From an uncultured Flavihumibacter sp. (lineage in GTDB: Bacteria > Bacteroidota > Bacteroidia > Chitinophagales > Chitinophagaceae): a stretch of 64,000 nt of DNA. Shown here piece by piece: positions 18,402 to 28,180 of this stretch. The translations under genes were made by a program, and so were the position numbers. A model generated the notes under the pieces. That model searched no databases and was not told the DNA's origin. It was given only the letters and a program-made list of their open reading frames with translations. Position 1 is the stretch's first letter, and each line of letters starts with the position of its first letter. The stretch lies in the NCBI GenBank assembly GCA_902168105.1, contig CABHOY010000004.1:104095-168094 (forward strand). The letters run 5' to 3'.

Positions 18402-19946
18402 ATGATCGTTAAAACCTACGGCAGCGCCGTTCAAGGCGTAGAAGCTATTTCCATTGTTATTGAAGTGAATGTTGCACCCAAAGGCACCCAGTTTTATATA
18501 GTAGGCTTACCTGACAGTGCTGTCAAAGAAAGTGAAAGACGCATAGAATCAGCCATCCTGAATATAGGCTTTAAGTTTCCCCGGTTCAGAACAGTGGTGA
18601 ACATGGCGCCGGCGAATATCCGCAAGGCCGGTTCCGCATATGATCTGCCTATTGCATTAGGGCTCATCGCCGCTTCTGAACAGATCAACGCAGACCTGTT
18701 ATCCCAGTTCACTATTATGGGAGAGTTGTCGCTGGACGGTACAGTATTGCCTATCTGCGGAGCCTTACCTATTGCTATTCAGGCCAGGAAAGAAGGGTTT
18801 AAAGGACTGATCGTTCCGGCGCAGAATGCACGGGAAGCCGCAATGGTGAATAACCTGGAAGTTTATGGCGTAACGCATCTACGGGAAGTGATCGGATTCC
18901 TGCAGGCGCCGGATACACTGGAACCAGTCACCGTGGATACCAGGGCAGAATTTGCCAATGCGCAGCAACAGTTTGATATCGACTTCAGCGATGTTAAGGG
19001 ACAATACACTATTAAACGCGCATTGGAGGTGGCAGCAGCTGGCGGACATAATGCATTGCTGATCGGTCCACCAGGCGCAGGTAAGACAATGCTGGCCCGC
19101 AGGTTGTGTACCATATTGCCGCCACTGAGTTTACAGGAAGCGCTGGAAACGACCAAGATCCATTCGGTGGCGGGTAAGCTACCGGCGGATGCTTCTCTTA
19201 TTACACAACGGCCATTCCGTTCGCCACATCATACGATCAGTCATACGGCGTTGATCGGCGGAGGAAGTATCCCACAACCGGGAGAAATATCACTGGCACA
19301 CAATGGCGTGTTATTCCTGGATGAATTGCCAGAGTTCAGCAGGCAGGCGCTTGAAGTGATGCGTCAACCGATGGAAGAAAGAAGAGTGGGTATTTCCAGA
19401 GCACGGCTGTCAGTCGAATTTCCGGCCAGCTTTATGCTTGTTACCAGTATGAACCCTTGCCCCTGCGGCTTCTTCAATCATCCGGAAAAGGCATGCACCT
19501 GTGCACCAGGTTCCGTACAGCGGTACCTGAATAAAGTATCCGGCCCTTTAATGGACAGGATCGATCTGCACATTGAGGTGACACCTGTGCCCGTGCAGTC
19601 CCTGCTGGACCATTCCGATGGGGAATCCAGCGCAATTATAAGGGAACGGGTATTAATGGCAAGAGAGATACAAAGCTCCAGATTCAGTGCTTATAAGGGC
19701 ATTTACAGCAATGCACAGATGACCAGCAGCCTGTTAAGGAAGGTATGCCGGCTTGATAAAGAAGGTGAAGACCTTCTGAAAAATGCCATGCAGAAGCTCA
19801 AATTATCCGCAAGGGCATATGACAGGATCCTCAAAGTCAGCCGCACAGCTGCCGATCTTGAGGCCAGTGAACAAATAAAGATCGAACATCTGGCAGAGGC
19901 TATTCACTGCAGAAGTTTAGACAGGCAGGATTGGTGGGACAAATGA
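18402..19946 (+). CDS. comM: ComM/YifB-type AAA+ ATPase (Mg-chelatase-like)
   Basis: The 514-residue protein has an N-terminal Lon-like ChlI domain (VKESERRIESAI, GELSLDG) and a central AAA+ module with Walker A GPPGAGKTML, Walker B LFLDELPEF and the sensor region MNPCPCGF. The C-terminal region has Cys-rich HPEKACTCAPG and a Mg-chelatase helical lid. ComM orthologues are hexameric helicases that help branch migration during natural transformation. The family match is strong, while that role in this organism is inferred. Its stop lies 3 bases from the convergent EF-G paralogue's stop. Confidence 0.92.
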   Translation: MIVKTYGSAVQGVEAISIVIEVNVAPKGTQFYIVGLPDSAVKESERRIESAILNIGFKFPRFRTVVNMAPANIRKAGSAYDLPIALGLIAASEQINADLLSQFTIMGELSLDGTVLPICGALPIAIQARKEGFKGLIVPAQNAREAAMVNNLEVYGVTHLREVIGFLQAPDTLEPVTVDTRAEFANAQQQFDIDFSDVKGQYTIKRALEVAAAGGHNALLIGPPGAGKTMLARRLCTILPPLSLQEALETTKIHSVAGKLPADASLITQRPFRSPHHTISHTALIGGGSIPQPGEISLAHNGVLFLDELPEFSRQALEVMRQPMEERRVGISRARLSVEFPASFMLVTSMNPCPCGFFNHPEKACTCAPGSVQRYLNKVSGPLMDRIDLHIEVTPVPVQSLLDHSDGESSAIIRERVLMAREIQSSRFSAYKGIYSNAQMTSSLLRKVCRLDKEGEDLLKNAMQKLKLSARAYDRILKVSRTAADLEASEQIKIEHLAEAIHCRSLDRQDWWDK

Positions 19947-19949
19947 CAG

Positions 19950-22079
19950 TTATGCCACCAGTTCTGCGCTCTTGTATTCTTCAGACAGTTTCTTTTGCAT
20001 ATCGGGCGGCACGGGCGCATATTCCGCAAAGACAGCTTTGATCTTAGCCTTTCCCTGTGTTACATTACGCAAGGCAGCATATAATTTGTCCAGCTCTGCC
20101 TGTGGCGTACGCGCTTTGATAACCTGGTACCCGTTCTGCGAGTCCATACCGGTAATGATACTTCTGCGGGATTGCAGCTCGCTCATGATGTCTCCGGCCA
20201 TGGTATCGGGAGCTGAGGTCTCAATATCAAATACGGGCTCCAATAACTGTGGGGCCGCCTGGTGGAAGGCGTCCTTAAAAGCCATCATGCCGGCTATTTT
20301 AAAAGAGATATCGTTGCTGTCCACCGGGTGCATTTTGCCATCATATACACTTACCCGGATATCCCGCACATAGGAGCCGGTAAGCGGGCCTTCCTGCATT
20401 TTCTCCATAACGCCTTTCAGGATGGAAGGCAGGAAACGGGCATCTATAGCGCCACCAACTATGCAGTTATTGAATACGAGCTTACCACCCCAGTTAAGGG
20501 CAATTTCGTCTGTATCGCGCACCGGATGCTCCTTATAAGCGGGCATACCATCATAGTATGGTTCTATCGTGAGGTATACTTCACCGAACTGACCGGCGCC
20601 ACCGGATTGTTTCTTGTGGCGGTAGGTGGCTGTAGCGTTCTTCCGGATGGTTTCCCGGTAAGGGATCTTTGCGGGCAGGAACTCCACATGCATCTTGTAA
20701 ATATTTTCCAATCGCCATTTGGTCAGCGCCAGGTGCAGATCGCCCTGACCATGCAGGATCACCTGTCTCAGTTCCCGGTTGTACTCTATTTCCAGCGTAG
20801 GGTCTTCCATATGCAGTTCGGCCAATACTTCACCCAGCTTCTCATCATCCGTTTTACTGGTGGCCTCAATAGCTACCCTTACCTTGGGAGTTGGGAAGTC
20901 TATTGGTTTTACCTGTTTGCCGGATTGCTTGTCGCACAATGTATGATTGGTCAGGGTATTCCTTAGTTTCAAAGTACAACCGATATCTCCCGCACGCAAC
21001 ACCTCGGTAGGTTGCCTGTTACGGCCATCGGTAATAAACAATTGATTCAGCCTTTCCGCAGTATTGCCTTTCTCATTGTATAATTCGCCTCCTGCCCTGA
21101 TCTCGCCCGCTAACACCTTAAAAAACGAAAGGCGCCCTATATGGGGCTCCTGGAGGGTTTTAAACACGAATAAAACTGGTGATGCTGCCGGGTCACAAGA
21201 AATTGCGCTGCCATCTTCTGCCTGTTCCGGGGGCATATCTACGGCGGCCGGAGCCACATTGTCGATAAAGCCCATTAAACGGCCGCTTCCCATATTATGG
21301 ATGGCCGACAGGCAGAAAACGGGGAACACCTGGTGTTTCAGCATCCCGATCTTCAGCCCCTGCCGCATCTCATCTTCGTCGAGATTGCCTTTTTCAAAAT
21401 ACTGTTCCATCAGGGTGTCGTCATTTTCAGCCGCCTTTTCCACCAGCTCATTATGTAATCGCTCCGCCTGTTCCTTCTCACTATCGGGGATCGGGAGTTT
21501 CTCCGGCTTCCCTCCGTTTTGAGGAAAACGGTACATGGTCATTTTTAGCAGATCGATCACGCTGTTGAATCCTATACCTTGATTAACGGGATATTGCATG
21601 ATGGTCACCGCCGGACCAAAAACGCGGCGGGCGTCTTCCACCGTGCGGGTAAAGCTGGCTTGCTCTGCATCTAATTGATTGACAGCCAGAATGGTCGGTT
21701 TGCGGTATTTATCCACATAATCCCATATTTGTTCGGTGCCTACCTCTACCCCATGTTGTGCATTCAGGAGGAGCAGTGCAGTGTCGCAGACGCGGATGGA
21801 GGAAATGATCTCACCGATGAAGTCTTCCAATCCCGGCGTATCAATGATATTGATCTTATAATCCCGCCATTCGGTATGGAGGCAGGTGGCATAGACAGAA
21901 CTTCCCCGTTCGTGCTCCACATCGTGGTAATCGGAGACGGTGTTCCCTTCTTCTACTGTACCCCGACGGGGAATAATACCTGCTTCAAACAGCATGGTTT
22001 CACAAAGGGTTGTTTTTCCGCTCTTTGCGGCACCCAATAGTACAATGTTTCTGATGTGTTTCTCATCATAGGTCTTCAT
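19950..22079 (-). CDS. Elongation factor G paralogue (EF-G2-like)
   Basis: The 709-residue translational GTPase has all EF-G domains: G1 GAAKSGKTTL, G3 DTPGLEDF, domain II, the domain IV strand KKQSGGAGQFGEVYL and C-terminal domain V. Two departures from canonical EF-G stand out: the switch I motif is ERGSSV instead of RGITI, and G4 is NQLD instead of NKxD. These are typical of the second EF-G-like proteins of Bacteroidota and argue that this is not the main translocase. Its role is unproven; ribosome recycling or stress translation is possible. Confidence 0.88.
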   Translation of the reverse strand: MKTYDEKHIRNIVLLGAAKSGKTTLCETMLFEAGIIPRRGTVEEGNTVSDYHDVEHERGSSVYATCLHTEWRDYKINIIDTPGLEDFIGEIISSIRVCDTALLLLNAQHGVEVGTEQIWDYVDKYRKPTILAVNQLDAEQASFTRTVEDARRVFGPAVTIMQYPVNQGIGFNSVIDLLKMTMYRFPQNGGKPEKLPIPDSEKEQAERLHNELVEKAAENDDTLMEQYFEKGNLDEDEMRQGLKIGMLKHQVFPVFCLSAIHNMGSGRLMGFIDNVAPAAVDMPPEQAEDGSAISCDPAASPVLFVFKTLQEPHIGRLSFFKVLAGEIRAGGELYNEKGNTAERLNQLFITDGRNRQPTEVLRAGDIGCTLKLRNTLTNHTLCDKQSGKQVKPIDFPTPKVRVAIEATSKTDDEKLGEVLAELHMEDPTLEIEYNRELRQVILHGQGDLHLALTKWRLENIYKMHVEFLPAKIPYRETIRKNATATYRHKKQSGGAGQFGEVYLTIEPYYDGMPAYKEHPVRDTDEIALNWGGKLVFNNCIVGGAIDARFLPSILKGVMEKMQEGPLTGSYVRDIRVSVYDGKMHPVDSNDISFKIAGMMAFKDAFHQAAPQLLEPVFDIETSAPDTMAGDIMSELQSRRSIITGMDSQNGYQVIKARTPQAELDKLYAALRNVTQGKAKIKAVFAEYAPVPPDMQKKLSEEYKSAELVA

Positions 22080-22265
22080 AAACGTAGAATTAAGAATTGC
22101 TCAGCCTGAGAGGCTGACTGTAAACAATAAGTAAGAAGCAGACGAGGAATGCCGTTTTGGTGATTTTAGCCGGTGCTTGATAAGCTGTGACCGATTCTGA
22201 GTATTAAGTTACTCTATTTTTTCCTACCGGGACCGCTCAAACATGTTGCAACATCAATATTAATG

Positions 22266-22273
22266 TACCTTTG
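22266..22273 (+). promoter_or_regulatory. -7 box before the ABC exporter
   Basis: TACCTTTG fits TAnnTTTG and lies 23 bases before the ATG at 22297. A 12-bp palindrome (22244-22255) lies just upstream. Confidence 0.45.
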
Positions 22274-22296
22274 CCACCTAGACTGACTTTAGTATC

Positions 22297-24054
22297 ATGA
22301 AATTGTTTTTATATTATCTGAAAAGTTACAAATGGTTAATAGGACTGGCATTGTTATTAGCTACTATTAACCAGGTATTTTCCCTGCTGGACCCTTATAT
22401 TTTCGGCAGGATCGTAGACCTTTTTGCGAAAACCCCAGGTGAAACTGCCAGCGGACTTCCAAGATCGCAATCTGAATATGTACAGGGAGTTATTCTCTGG
22501 CTGCTGGCATCCATAGGGGTGGCGATGGTATCACGTATTGCCAAAGCGTTCCAGGATTATTTCGTAAATGTGATCATCCAGAAATTCGGGGCCAGGATCT
22601 ATACCGACGGCCTCCGCCATTCATTAAGGCTTCCTTACCAACAGTTTGAAGACCAGAGAAGCGGCGAAACGCTGGCAGTACTGCAGAAAGTGAGGACCGA
22701 TAGTGAAAAATTCATCACCTCCTTTGTGAACGTATTATTTGTAGCGCTGATAGGTGTAGTATTTGTCATGGTATATGCTTTCAGCGTACACTGGAGCCTG
22801 GTGTTCGTGTATTTTGGGGGTAGTCTGATCCTGGGCTGGCTGATCAACGTACTGAGCAGAAAGATCAAAACCATCCAGAAAACCATTGTTAAAGAAACAA
22901 CTATGCTGGCGGGCGCTACTACAGAATCGCTCCGCAACATTGAACTGGTGAAAAGTCTTGGGCTGACACATCAGGAGATCGGCCGATTGAACTCCACCAC
23001 TATCCGCATCCTGATGCTGGAATTGAAAAAAGTACGCAGCATCCGCAGTATCAGCTTTATACAGGGTACGTTTGTGAACTTTCTGCGCCAAACAATCCTG
23101 TTCCTGCTCTTGTTTATGATATACAAGAATACTGTTACCGTAGGACAGATGTTCACACTTCAGCTATATTCCTTCTTCATTTTCGGACCGTTACAGGAAT
23201 TGGGCAACATCATCCTGTCCTATCGTGAAGCACAGGTATCCCTGCTGAATTTTGAGGGTATTATGAAAACACCGGTGGAAGAGACCCCCGTTGATCCAAT
23301 TAAGATTAACCGTATTGATAAGCTGACTTTCAGCAATGTAGGTTTTAAACATCTGACAGCTACCTCTAAAGCGCTGGACGATATCAGCTTTAATGTCAAT
23401 GTCGGCGAAACAGTTGCTTTTGTTGGTCCTTCCGGTTCGGGCAAGACCACACTGGTAAAACTGCTGGTAGGTCTTTATTCGCCACAGGAGGGTTCTATTG
23501 CCTATAACGAAGTGAACAGCCGTAAAATAGATATAGAGGAGTTAAGGTACCAGATCGGTTTCGTAACACAGGATACACAGCTGTTCTCCGGATCTATCAA
23601 AGAGAACCTGTTATTCGTGAACCCGCAGGCGACAGACGAAGAGATATTGCAGGTGATGAAACAAGCCAGCGCCTACACTTTACTGGAACGCGCTGATAAT
23701 GGGCTGAACTCTGTGATCGGAGAAGGCGGTATGAAGATATCGGGTGGTGAAAAACAGCGTTTGTCAATTGCACGTGCATTGTTGCGTCGTCCGCGACTGC
23801 TGGTATTTGATGAAGCGACTTCCGCATTGGATTCCATTACGGAAGAATCTATCACTAATACTGTACGTGATATTACCTCCACACGTGAGCATATCACGGT
23901 AATGATCGCACACCGTTTATCCACCATCATGCACGCCGACAGGATCTATGTACTGGAGAAAGGCCGTATTACAGAAACAGGTACACATGACCAATTACTG
24001 ACGGAAAAAGGTCTCTACTATGCGATGTGGAGGCAACAGATTGGAGAGAGATAA
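22297..24054 (+). CDS. ABC exporter, fused permease and ATPase
   Basis: The 585-residue half-transporter has six membrane segments within residues 1-315 and a nucleotide-binding domain after about 340. Motifs: Walker A GPSGSGKTT, Q-loop GFVTQDTQLF, signature ISGGEKQRLS, Walker B LLVFDEATSALD and the H-loop IAHRLST. It should work as a homodimer, exporting a lipid, peptide or drug. The substrate is not readable. It is followed almost at once by a DUF983 gene that has its own promoter box. Confidence 0.92.
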   Translation: MKLFLYYLKSYKWLIGLALLLATINQVFSLLDPYIFGRIVDLFAKTPGETASGLPRSQSEYVQGVILWLLASIGVAMVSRIAKAFQDYFVNVIIQKFGARIYTDGLRHSLRLPYQQFEDQRSGETLAVLQKVRTDSEKFITSFVNVLFVALIGVVFVMVYAFSVHWSLVFVYFGGSLILGWLINVLSRKIKTIQKTIVKETTMLAGATTESLRNIELVKSLGLTHQEIGRLNSTTIRILMLELKKVRSIRSISFIQGTFVNFLRQTILFLLLFMIYKNTVTVGQMFTLQLYSFFIFGPLQELGNIILSYREAQVSLLNFEGIMKTPVEETPVDPIKINRIDKLTFSNVGFKHLTATSKALDDISFNVNVGETVAFVGPSGSGKTTLVKLLVGLYSPQEGSIAYNEVNSRKIDIEELRYQIGFVTQDTQLFSGSIKENLLFVNPQATDEEILQVMKQASAYTLLERADNGLNSVIGEGGMKISGGEKQRLSIARALLRRPRLLVFDEATSALDSITEESITNTVRDITSTREHITVMIAHRLSTIMHADRIYVLEKGRITETGTHDQLLTEKGLYYAMWRQQIGER

Positions 24055-24055
24055 T

Positions 24056-24063
24056 TATCTTTG
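24056..24063 (+). promoter_or_regulatory. -7 box immediately before the DUF983 gene
   Basis: TATCTTTG is followed by CGCCC and then the ATG at 24069. The box overlaps the end of the upstream gene's stop region and is the same sequence as the pyrC box. Confidence 0.5.
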
Positions 24064-24068
24064 CGCCC

Positions 24069-24482
24069 ATGAGCAACAAGCGACCCAACTACTTCCTTAG
24101 CATGCTATCTATGAGATGTCCGCATTGCCGTAAAGGAGATATGTTTAAGACGAAGAATGCATATACGAACCTGAGAAAAACGTTTGATATGCATGAACAC
24201 TGTCCTGTATGCGGACAGAAATATGAACTTGAAACAGGCTTCTGGTTTGGTACCGGATATGTTAGTTATGCTTTAGCCGTGGCTTTTTCCGTGGCAACCC
24301 TGGTTGCTTACTGGGTATTGTTTGGTATGTCATGGGCTGATAACAGCGTATTCATCTGGCTGGCCATAAACGGTGTTTTACTGATATTACTGCAACCATG
24401 GTTAATGCGCATCAGCAGGGTGATCTATCTCTACTTTTTTGTGTATTATGATGAAAGTACGGCAGACCTGCCGAAAAAATAA
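24069..24482 (+). CDS. DUF983 membrane protein with zinc-ribbon N-terminus
   Basis: The 137-residue protein begins with a treble-clef-like zinc site, CPHCRKGDMF then CPVCGQKYE, and continues with two membrane segments (about residues 70-95 and 98-120). This is the DUF983 layout, of unknown function. The start was taken as ATG 24069 because the family begins just before MRCPHC and a -7 box precedes it; the frame extends back into the ABC gene. Confidence 0.85.
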   Translation: MSNKRPNYFLSMLSMRCPHCRKGDMFKTKNAYTNLRKTFDMHEHCPVCGQKYELETGFWFGTGYVSYALAVAFSVATLVAYWVLFGMSWADNSVFIWLAINGVLLILLQPWLMRISRVIYLYFFVYYDESTADLPKK

Positions 24483-24570
24483 TGAAGAGGGCTGGCCGGA
24501 TGGTCAGCCTTCTTCGTTTAATGCCAGCATTCATTGCACGACTTTTGCGATACCCTCCAAAAGATCACTC

Positions 24571-25056
24571 ATGCAATCGACTCACTTACTGTATTTCTCC
24601 GCCTTTGTCCTGTTGTCTGCCTGCGTTGCAGCCTCTCAGGAAACCGAAACCAAGGCCGACAGCGCCAATATAGTAGCCGTTACAGATGAGGCGCCGGCAA
24701 AGCAACAAACTGTGGATACCGCCCGTGATAAGCCCCCTACGCAGGTATTAAAACCACAGGCAGGCTCCTACCCTCCGGAATGCTACCAAACAATTACAGA
24801 CATCATACAAAGCTCCGACTTCAAATCAGATCTGGCGAAGAAGGAGAATATCAAAGTGAGGATAGACCGGCAGGAAAACAGTAAACTGTTCCTGCAACTA
24901 TTTACCAGCGGGAAAGACAATGAATCTACCGTTGGTTGGTTACGACTGGACAAAGCAAATGAGAAACTGGAAGATATTACGGTGGACCCCGATAAACCGG
25001 TGCAACTGAATTATGACAGGTCACTGATCAGCGCATTGAGGCAGAGTTGCCCCTGA
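24571..25056 (+). CDS. Small lipoprotein of unknown function
   Basis: The 161-residue protein has a signal peptide ending at the lipobox LLSAC. A low-complexity Thr/Ala/Pro stretch (about 25-55) acts as a tether, and a compact C-terminal domain (YPPECYQTITDIIQSSDF to the end) holds two Cys that may pair. I do not recognise the domain. The frame runs back to 24439, but only ATG 24571 gives a signal peptide. A stable hairpin follows the stop. Confidence 0.6.
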   Translation: MQSTHLLYFSAFVLLSACVAASQETETKADSANIVAVTDEAPAKQQTVDTARDKPPTQVLKPQAGSYPPECYQTITDIIQSSDFKSDLAKKENIKVRIDRQENSKLFLQLFTSGKDNESTVGWLRLDKANEKLEDITVDPDKPVQLNYDRSLISALRQSCP

Positions 25057-25062
25057 TTAAAT

Positions 25063-25094
25063 AACAATGCCGCGACAATAGCCGCGGCATTGTT
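25063..25094. terminator. Stable hairpin between convergent genes
   Basis: A 12-bp perfect stem AACAATGCCGCG/CGCGGCATTGTT has an 8-base loop. No long T-run follows, so its terminator role is less certain. Confidence 0.6.
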
Positions 25095-25114
25095 ACCGGA
25101 TGCTCAAGTCCTGG

Positions 25115-27568
25115 TTATTTAAAGTCGATCGGGATAGAAACTTTCATGCTGAAAGTACGTCCCATATTGAATACCCCTACCCTACCCGTTACTTCGTTCT
25201 CAGGTGCATATTTCAAACGACTGAGGTGATTCTGATAAGCTACATCTGTCAGGTTATTAGCTGCAAGATGCAGGGAGAATAATACTTTATTATTCTTTTT
25301 ATTCACGAAATCAGTACCGATACCTGCATTCAGCAAGGTATAACCAGGAGTAGCGGTCTCTGTCTGATACGCGAAGAAGATATCATTCTGTGCAAACGTC
25401 TTATCCAATTGCACGCCTACGTATGCATTCTGCATTACTCCACCCACCTTTCTGAATTTACCTTTCAGTTCGGAGATCCAACGTGCAGCAGGAATATTAG
25501 GCAGGTATTTCGTAGAATCGGAGCTATTTGAAAAGGAGGAACGCACATAAGAAACTGTATTCTCAAAATGCAACCAGTCTATCGGATGCGGGTGAATATC
25601 CAGCATGAATTCCCCACCATAAAGGTTGGCAGTGTTCTGTTGATATTTGAAAGCAGAATAGCCTTCGTCATTGTCGGTAGCCGGTATAGAATCCGTGCCT
25701 GCTGCATTCACCAGTTTACGGGCAAAGATGAAGTTATTGATGTGGTTATAGAATAAGCCGGCAGTAAGTGAAATATGTTGTGAGTTAAACTCCACTCCCA
25801 GATCCCCTTGTGTGCTCACTTCGGGTTTCAGGTTTTCATTACCATATTCATATTTGATAGTGCCTTCGTGTACACCATTAGCTGCCAGCTCTGAAATGTT
25901 TGGCGCACGGAAGCCACGGGCTACATTCAGCTTCAGTGTAACCTGCTGGCTGGCGGCATAGCTTAAGCCTGCACTACCGGACACATTGGAAAAGTTACGG
26001 TCGAACGTAGCGAATTTAGTTTCACCCCCACTGTTTACAGGCTCGCCTTCTTCATTCAGGTTTAGTCCTTTAATATTCATGTGGCGATTATCGAAACGCA
26101 AACCACCGCTTACTGTCAGCTTATCAAAAGTTTTGCTGGTTACTGCGAATACGCCGGCATCGAAGAGGTCATAAGCCGGGATCAGGTATTCTTCTCCACC
26201 AATGTTGTTCTCCTGTCGCATACCATTCACTCCGACGGTTGTTTGCCAGCCATTCATCTCTGGCAGATAATATTTCAGGCCATAGTTGAATGTGTTTAAT
26301 TTCAGGAATAGTTCCGGCTCATCCGGCGCCAGCACATCTCCCAGTTCCTTACGGCGATTCCATTGGTAGCCCAGTATCAATGCGATACGGCCGCCATTGT
26401 GTATATAAAAGTTATTATCCCATACCAGCTTGTTATGGGTGATCTTCTGACGAGGAGCACCGATGCTGTAAGATTTAAAATCATCATCTGTGGCTACCGC
26501 TTCATCTTCTGCACCATTGTTATTGACAGGTTTAATGAATTGTCCGTTCTCATTCCGGTCGCCTTCCACCAGGCCCAATTCCTGGTTGAAGGAAGTAAAA
26601 CGCAGGATGGAAGAGCCCCATTGTTTATTCAGTCCCAGGCTACCACCATAGTTGATGTTTTTAAATTTGGAATTGAATACGTAGCCATCGTATTTATTCT
26701 TGTAGTCGTGCGCAAATTTCTGCGTACCAAAAGCACTCCAGCTCAAACCACCTTTTGTAGTACCTGCAATATTGGCATGATAGGAAATCTGTCCGTTATT
26801 GGTAAGGTAGTTAGCGGCGACATTTCCTTTTACCTGACCAGCAGCAACACTGCCGGGAGGAACGATGTTTACGACACCTGCAAGCGCATCAGAGCCGTAT
26901 ACCAGGGAGGAAGGTCCTTTGAGTACTTCTACCTTGCTAACATTGTAATCATCGATCTCAATACCATGTTCATCGCCCCATTGCTGACCTTCCTGACGGA
27001 TGCCGTCACCTACCACAACAACACGGTTATAACCCAGACCGCGGATGAAAGGTTTTGAGATGGCCGGCCCGGTGGTCAGCTGACTTACTCCAGGCAGTTT
27101 AGCGATTGCATCCACGATATTGGTAGAGATGTTAGCATCAAGATAATCCCGCCTTACAATGCTTACCGGCGTAGGCGTTTTTTTCAGTGTAGTGGCCATG
27201 TTCACACCGGTGATCACCACTTCATTTTTTTCCAGCAGCGTTTCCGACAGTGAAAAATCCAGTTGAGTGGCGCCATTGACCTGCACGGTTTCTGTAAATG
27301 CGGCATAGCCTATATAATGTACCTCCACCAGGAATTTACCTTTAGGCAGGTTTTTAATTTCATATTCTCCCTGGGCATTGGCAGAAGCACCTACGTGCAG
27401 ATCAGGCAGGTATATTGTGGCTCCCGGCAATGGGCTATGAGAAGACTTGTCGGTCACTGTTCCTTTAAGAGAATTACCGGCATCATCATTTATGATGGAG
27501 GCAAGGCCGGAAGTATATGAAAGCAAGCTGGTAATTATAACTATAATGAGAACACGTAAATAGTGCAT
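25115..27568 (-). CDS. TonB-dependent outer-membrane receptor, metal-type
   Basis: The 817-residue receptor has a signal peptide (about 1-24), a carboxypeptidase-D-like N-terminal domain (LKGTVTDKSSHSPLPGATIY and following) and a plug domain with FIRGLGYNRVVVVGDG, then a 22-strand-type barrel ending in a hydrophobic C-terminus. The plug segment RQEGQQWGDEHG resembles that of ZnuD-like and related metal receptors, and the small His-rich protein encoded just upstream strengthens a metal (zinc or copper) or heme substrate. That assignment is inference. Confidence 0.85.
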   Translation of the reverse strand: MHYLRVLIIVIITSLLSYTSGLASIINDDAGNSLKGTVTDKSSHSPLPGATIYLPDLHVGASANAQGEYEIKNLPKGKFLVEVHYIGYAAFTETVQVNGATQLDFSLSETLLEKNEVVITGVNMATTLKKTPTPVSIVRRDYLDANISTNIVDAIAKLPGVSQLTTGPAISKPFIRGLGYNRVVVVGDGIRQEGQQWGDEHGIEIDDYNVSKVEVLKGPSSLVYGSDALAGVVNIVPPGSVAAGQVKGNVAANYLTNNGQISYHANIAGTTKGGLSWSAFGTQKFAHDYKNKYDGYVFNSKFKNINYGGSLGLNKQWGSSILRFTSFNQELGLVEGDRNENGQFIKPVNNNGAEDEAVATDDDFKSYSIGAPRQKITHNKLVWDNNFYIHNGGRIALILGYQWNRRKELGDVLAPDEPELFLKLNTFNYGLKYYLPEMNGWQTTVGVNGMRQENNIGGEEYLIPAYDLFDAGVFAVTSKTFDKLTVSGGLRFDNRHMNIKGLNLNEEGEPVNSGGETKFATFDRNFSNVSGSAGLSYAASQQVTLKLNVARGFRAPNISELAANGVHEGTIKYEYGNENLKPEVSTQGDLGVEFNSQHISLTAGLFYNHINNFIFARKLVNAAGTDSIPATDNDEGYSAFKYQQNTANLYGGEFMLDIHPHPIDWLHFENTVSYVRSSFSNSSDSTKYLPNIPAARWISELKGKFRKVGGVMQNAYVGVQLDKTFAQNDIFFAYQTETATPGYTLLNAGIGTDFVNKKNNKVLFSLHLAANNLTDVAYQNHLSRLKYAPENEVTGRVGVFNMGRTFSMKVSIPIDFK

Positions 27569-27668
27569 AGAAAGATTTGTTTATAGACGATTATCTATAT
27601 GGCAACGCGATGGCTGCTATAATAGTAACAACATGGGCTGGCGCCCTTTCATAGAGAGTATGTAAAGA

Positions 27669-27971
27669 CTAAACAAAATCTGTCGCCGGAGGCGCACGGG
27701 GAGAAAGTGTTCTGTAAGGGAGGTGTGAAATAACAGGGATGACCGGGATAGAATAATACCAGGTGATCTCTTTCACCAGGGCATTATAAAATACTGTAGT
27801 ATGTTCGTAAGGCTCCGGCTCTATCTGTAGGAAACCGCAATGCACGTGTTTTACGGAAAAGGCGGGACCATGTTTTATTGCCGGGGACTCATCCTCTGTA
27901 TCATGGTGATCGAAAAACTGGTGTATGAATGCCCTGGGGGTAGTATTGAAGACAAATACCCCTAGCAGCAT
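27669..27971 (-). CDS. Small His-rich protein paired with the TonB receptor
   Basis: The 100-residue frame begins MLLGVFVFN. The reading frame stays open further upstream with a second hydrophobic stretch (FISLTFAIV) but no ATG, so the true start may be a rare codon near 28050 and the N-terminus longer. The body is His-rich (HQFFDHHDTED, KHGPAF, KHVHCGF). The stop is about 100 bases before the receptor start, on the same strand. A metal-binding periplasmic helper is the natural guess; I know no named family. Confidence 0.5.
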   Translation of the reverse strand: MLLGVFVFNTTPRAFIHQFFDHHDTEDESPAIKHGPAFSVKHVHCGFLQIEPEPYEHTTVFYNALVKEITWYYSIPVIPVISHLPYRTLSPRAPPATDFV

Positions 27972-28126
27972 GATCGCTAATATCCTGTATAATACCTTGC
28001 GTTTCAGATCACGAGTTTGAACGATAGCAAAGGTAAGGGAAATAAATGCAACAATGTTGCTCCTTAAGTGAATTGTCCATAGAAGATCGAATTAGCTGAT
28101 AGCTGGTCGGTCAGTCCATATAAAGA

Positions 28127-28158
28127 AAAAGCCCATAGCATCGCTGCCATGGGCTTTT
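28127..28158 (-). terminator. Terminator of the DUF1800-DUF1501 operon
   Basis: AAAAGCCCAT/ATGGGCTTTT is a 10-bp stem with a 12-base loop; read on the minus strand it is followed by a T-rich stretch. Confidence 0.8.
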
Positions 28159-28180
28159 ATGATATCTTATATATTGATTA

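Noticed and set aside
19972..21522. Long plus-strand frames opposite the EF-G paralogue
   Set aside because: They are antisense shadows; the minus-strand protein has full conserved motifs.
22244..22255. 12-bp palindrome as an operator of the ABC gene
   Set aside because: A single short palindrome with no second copy gives no support beyond chance.
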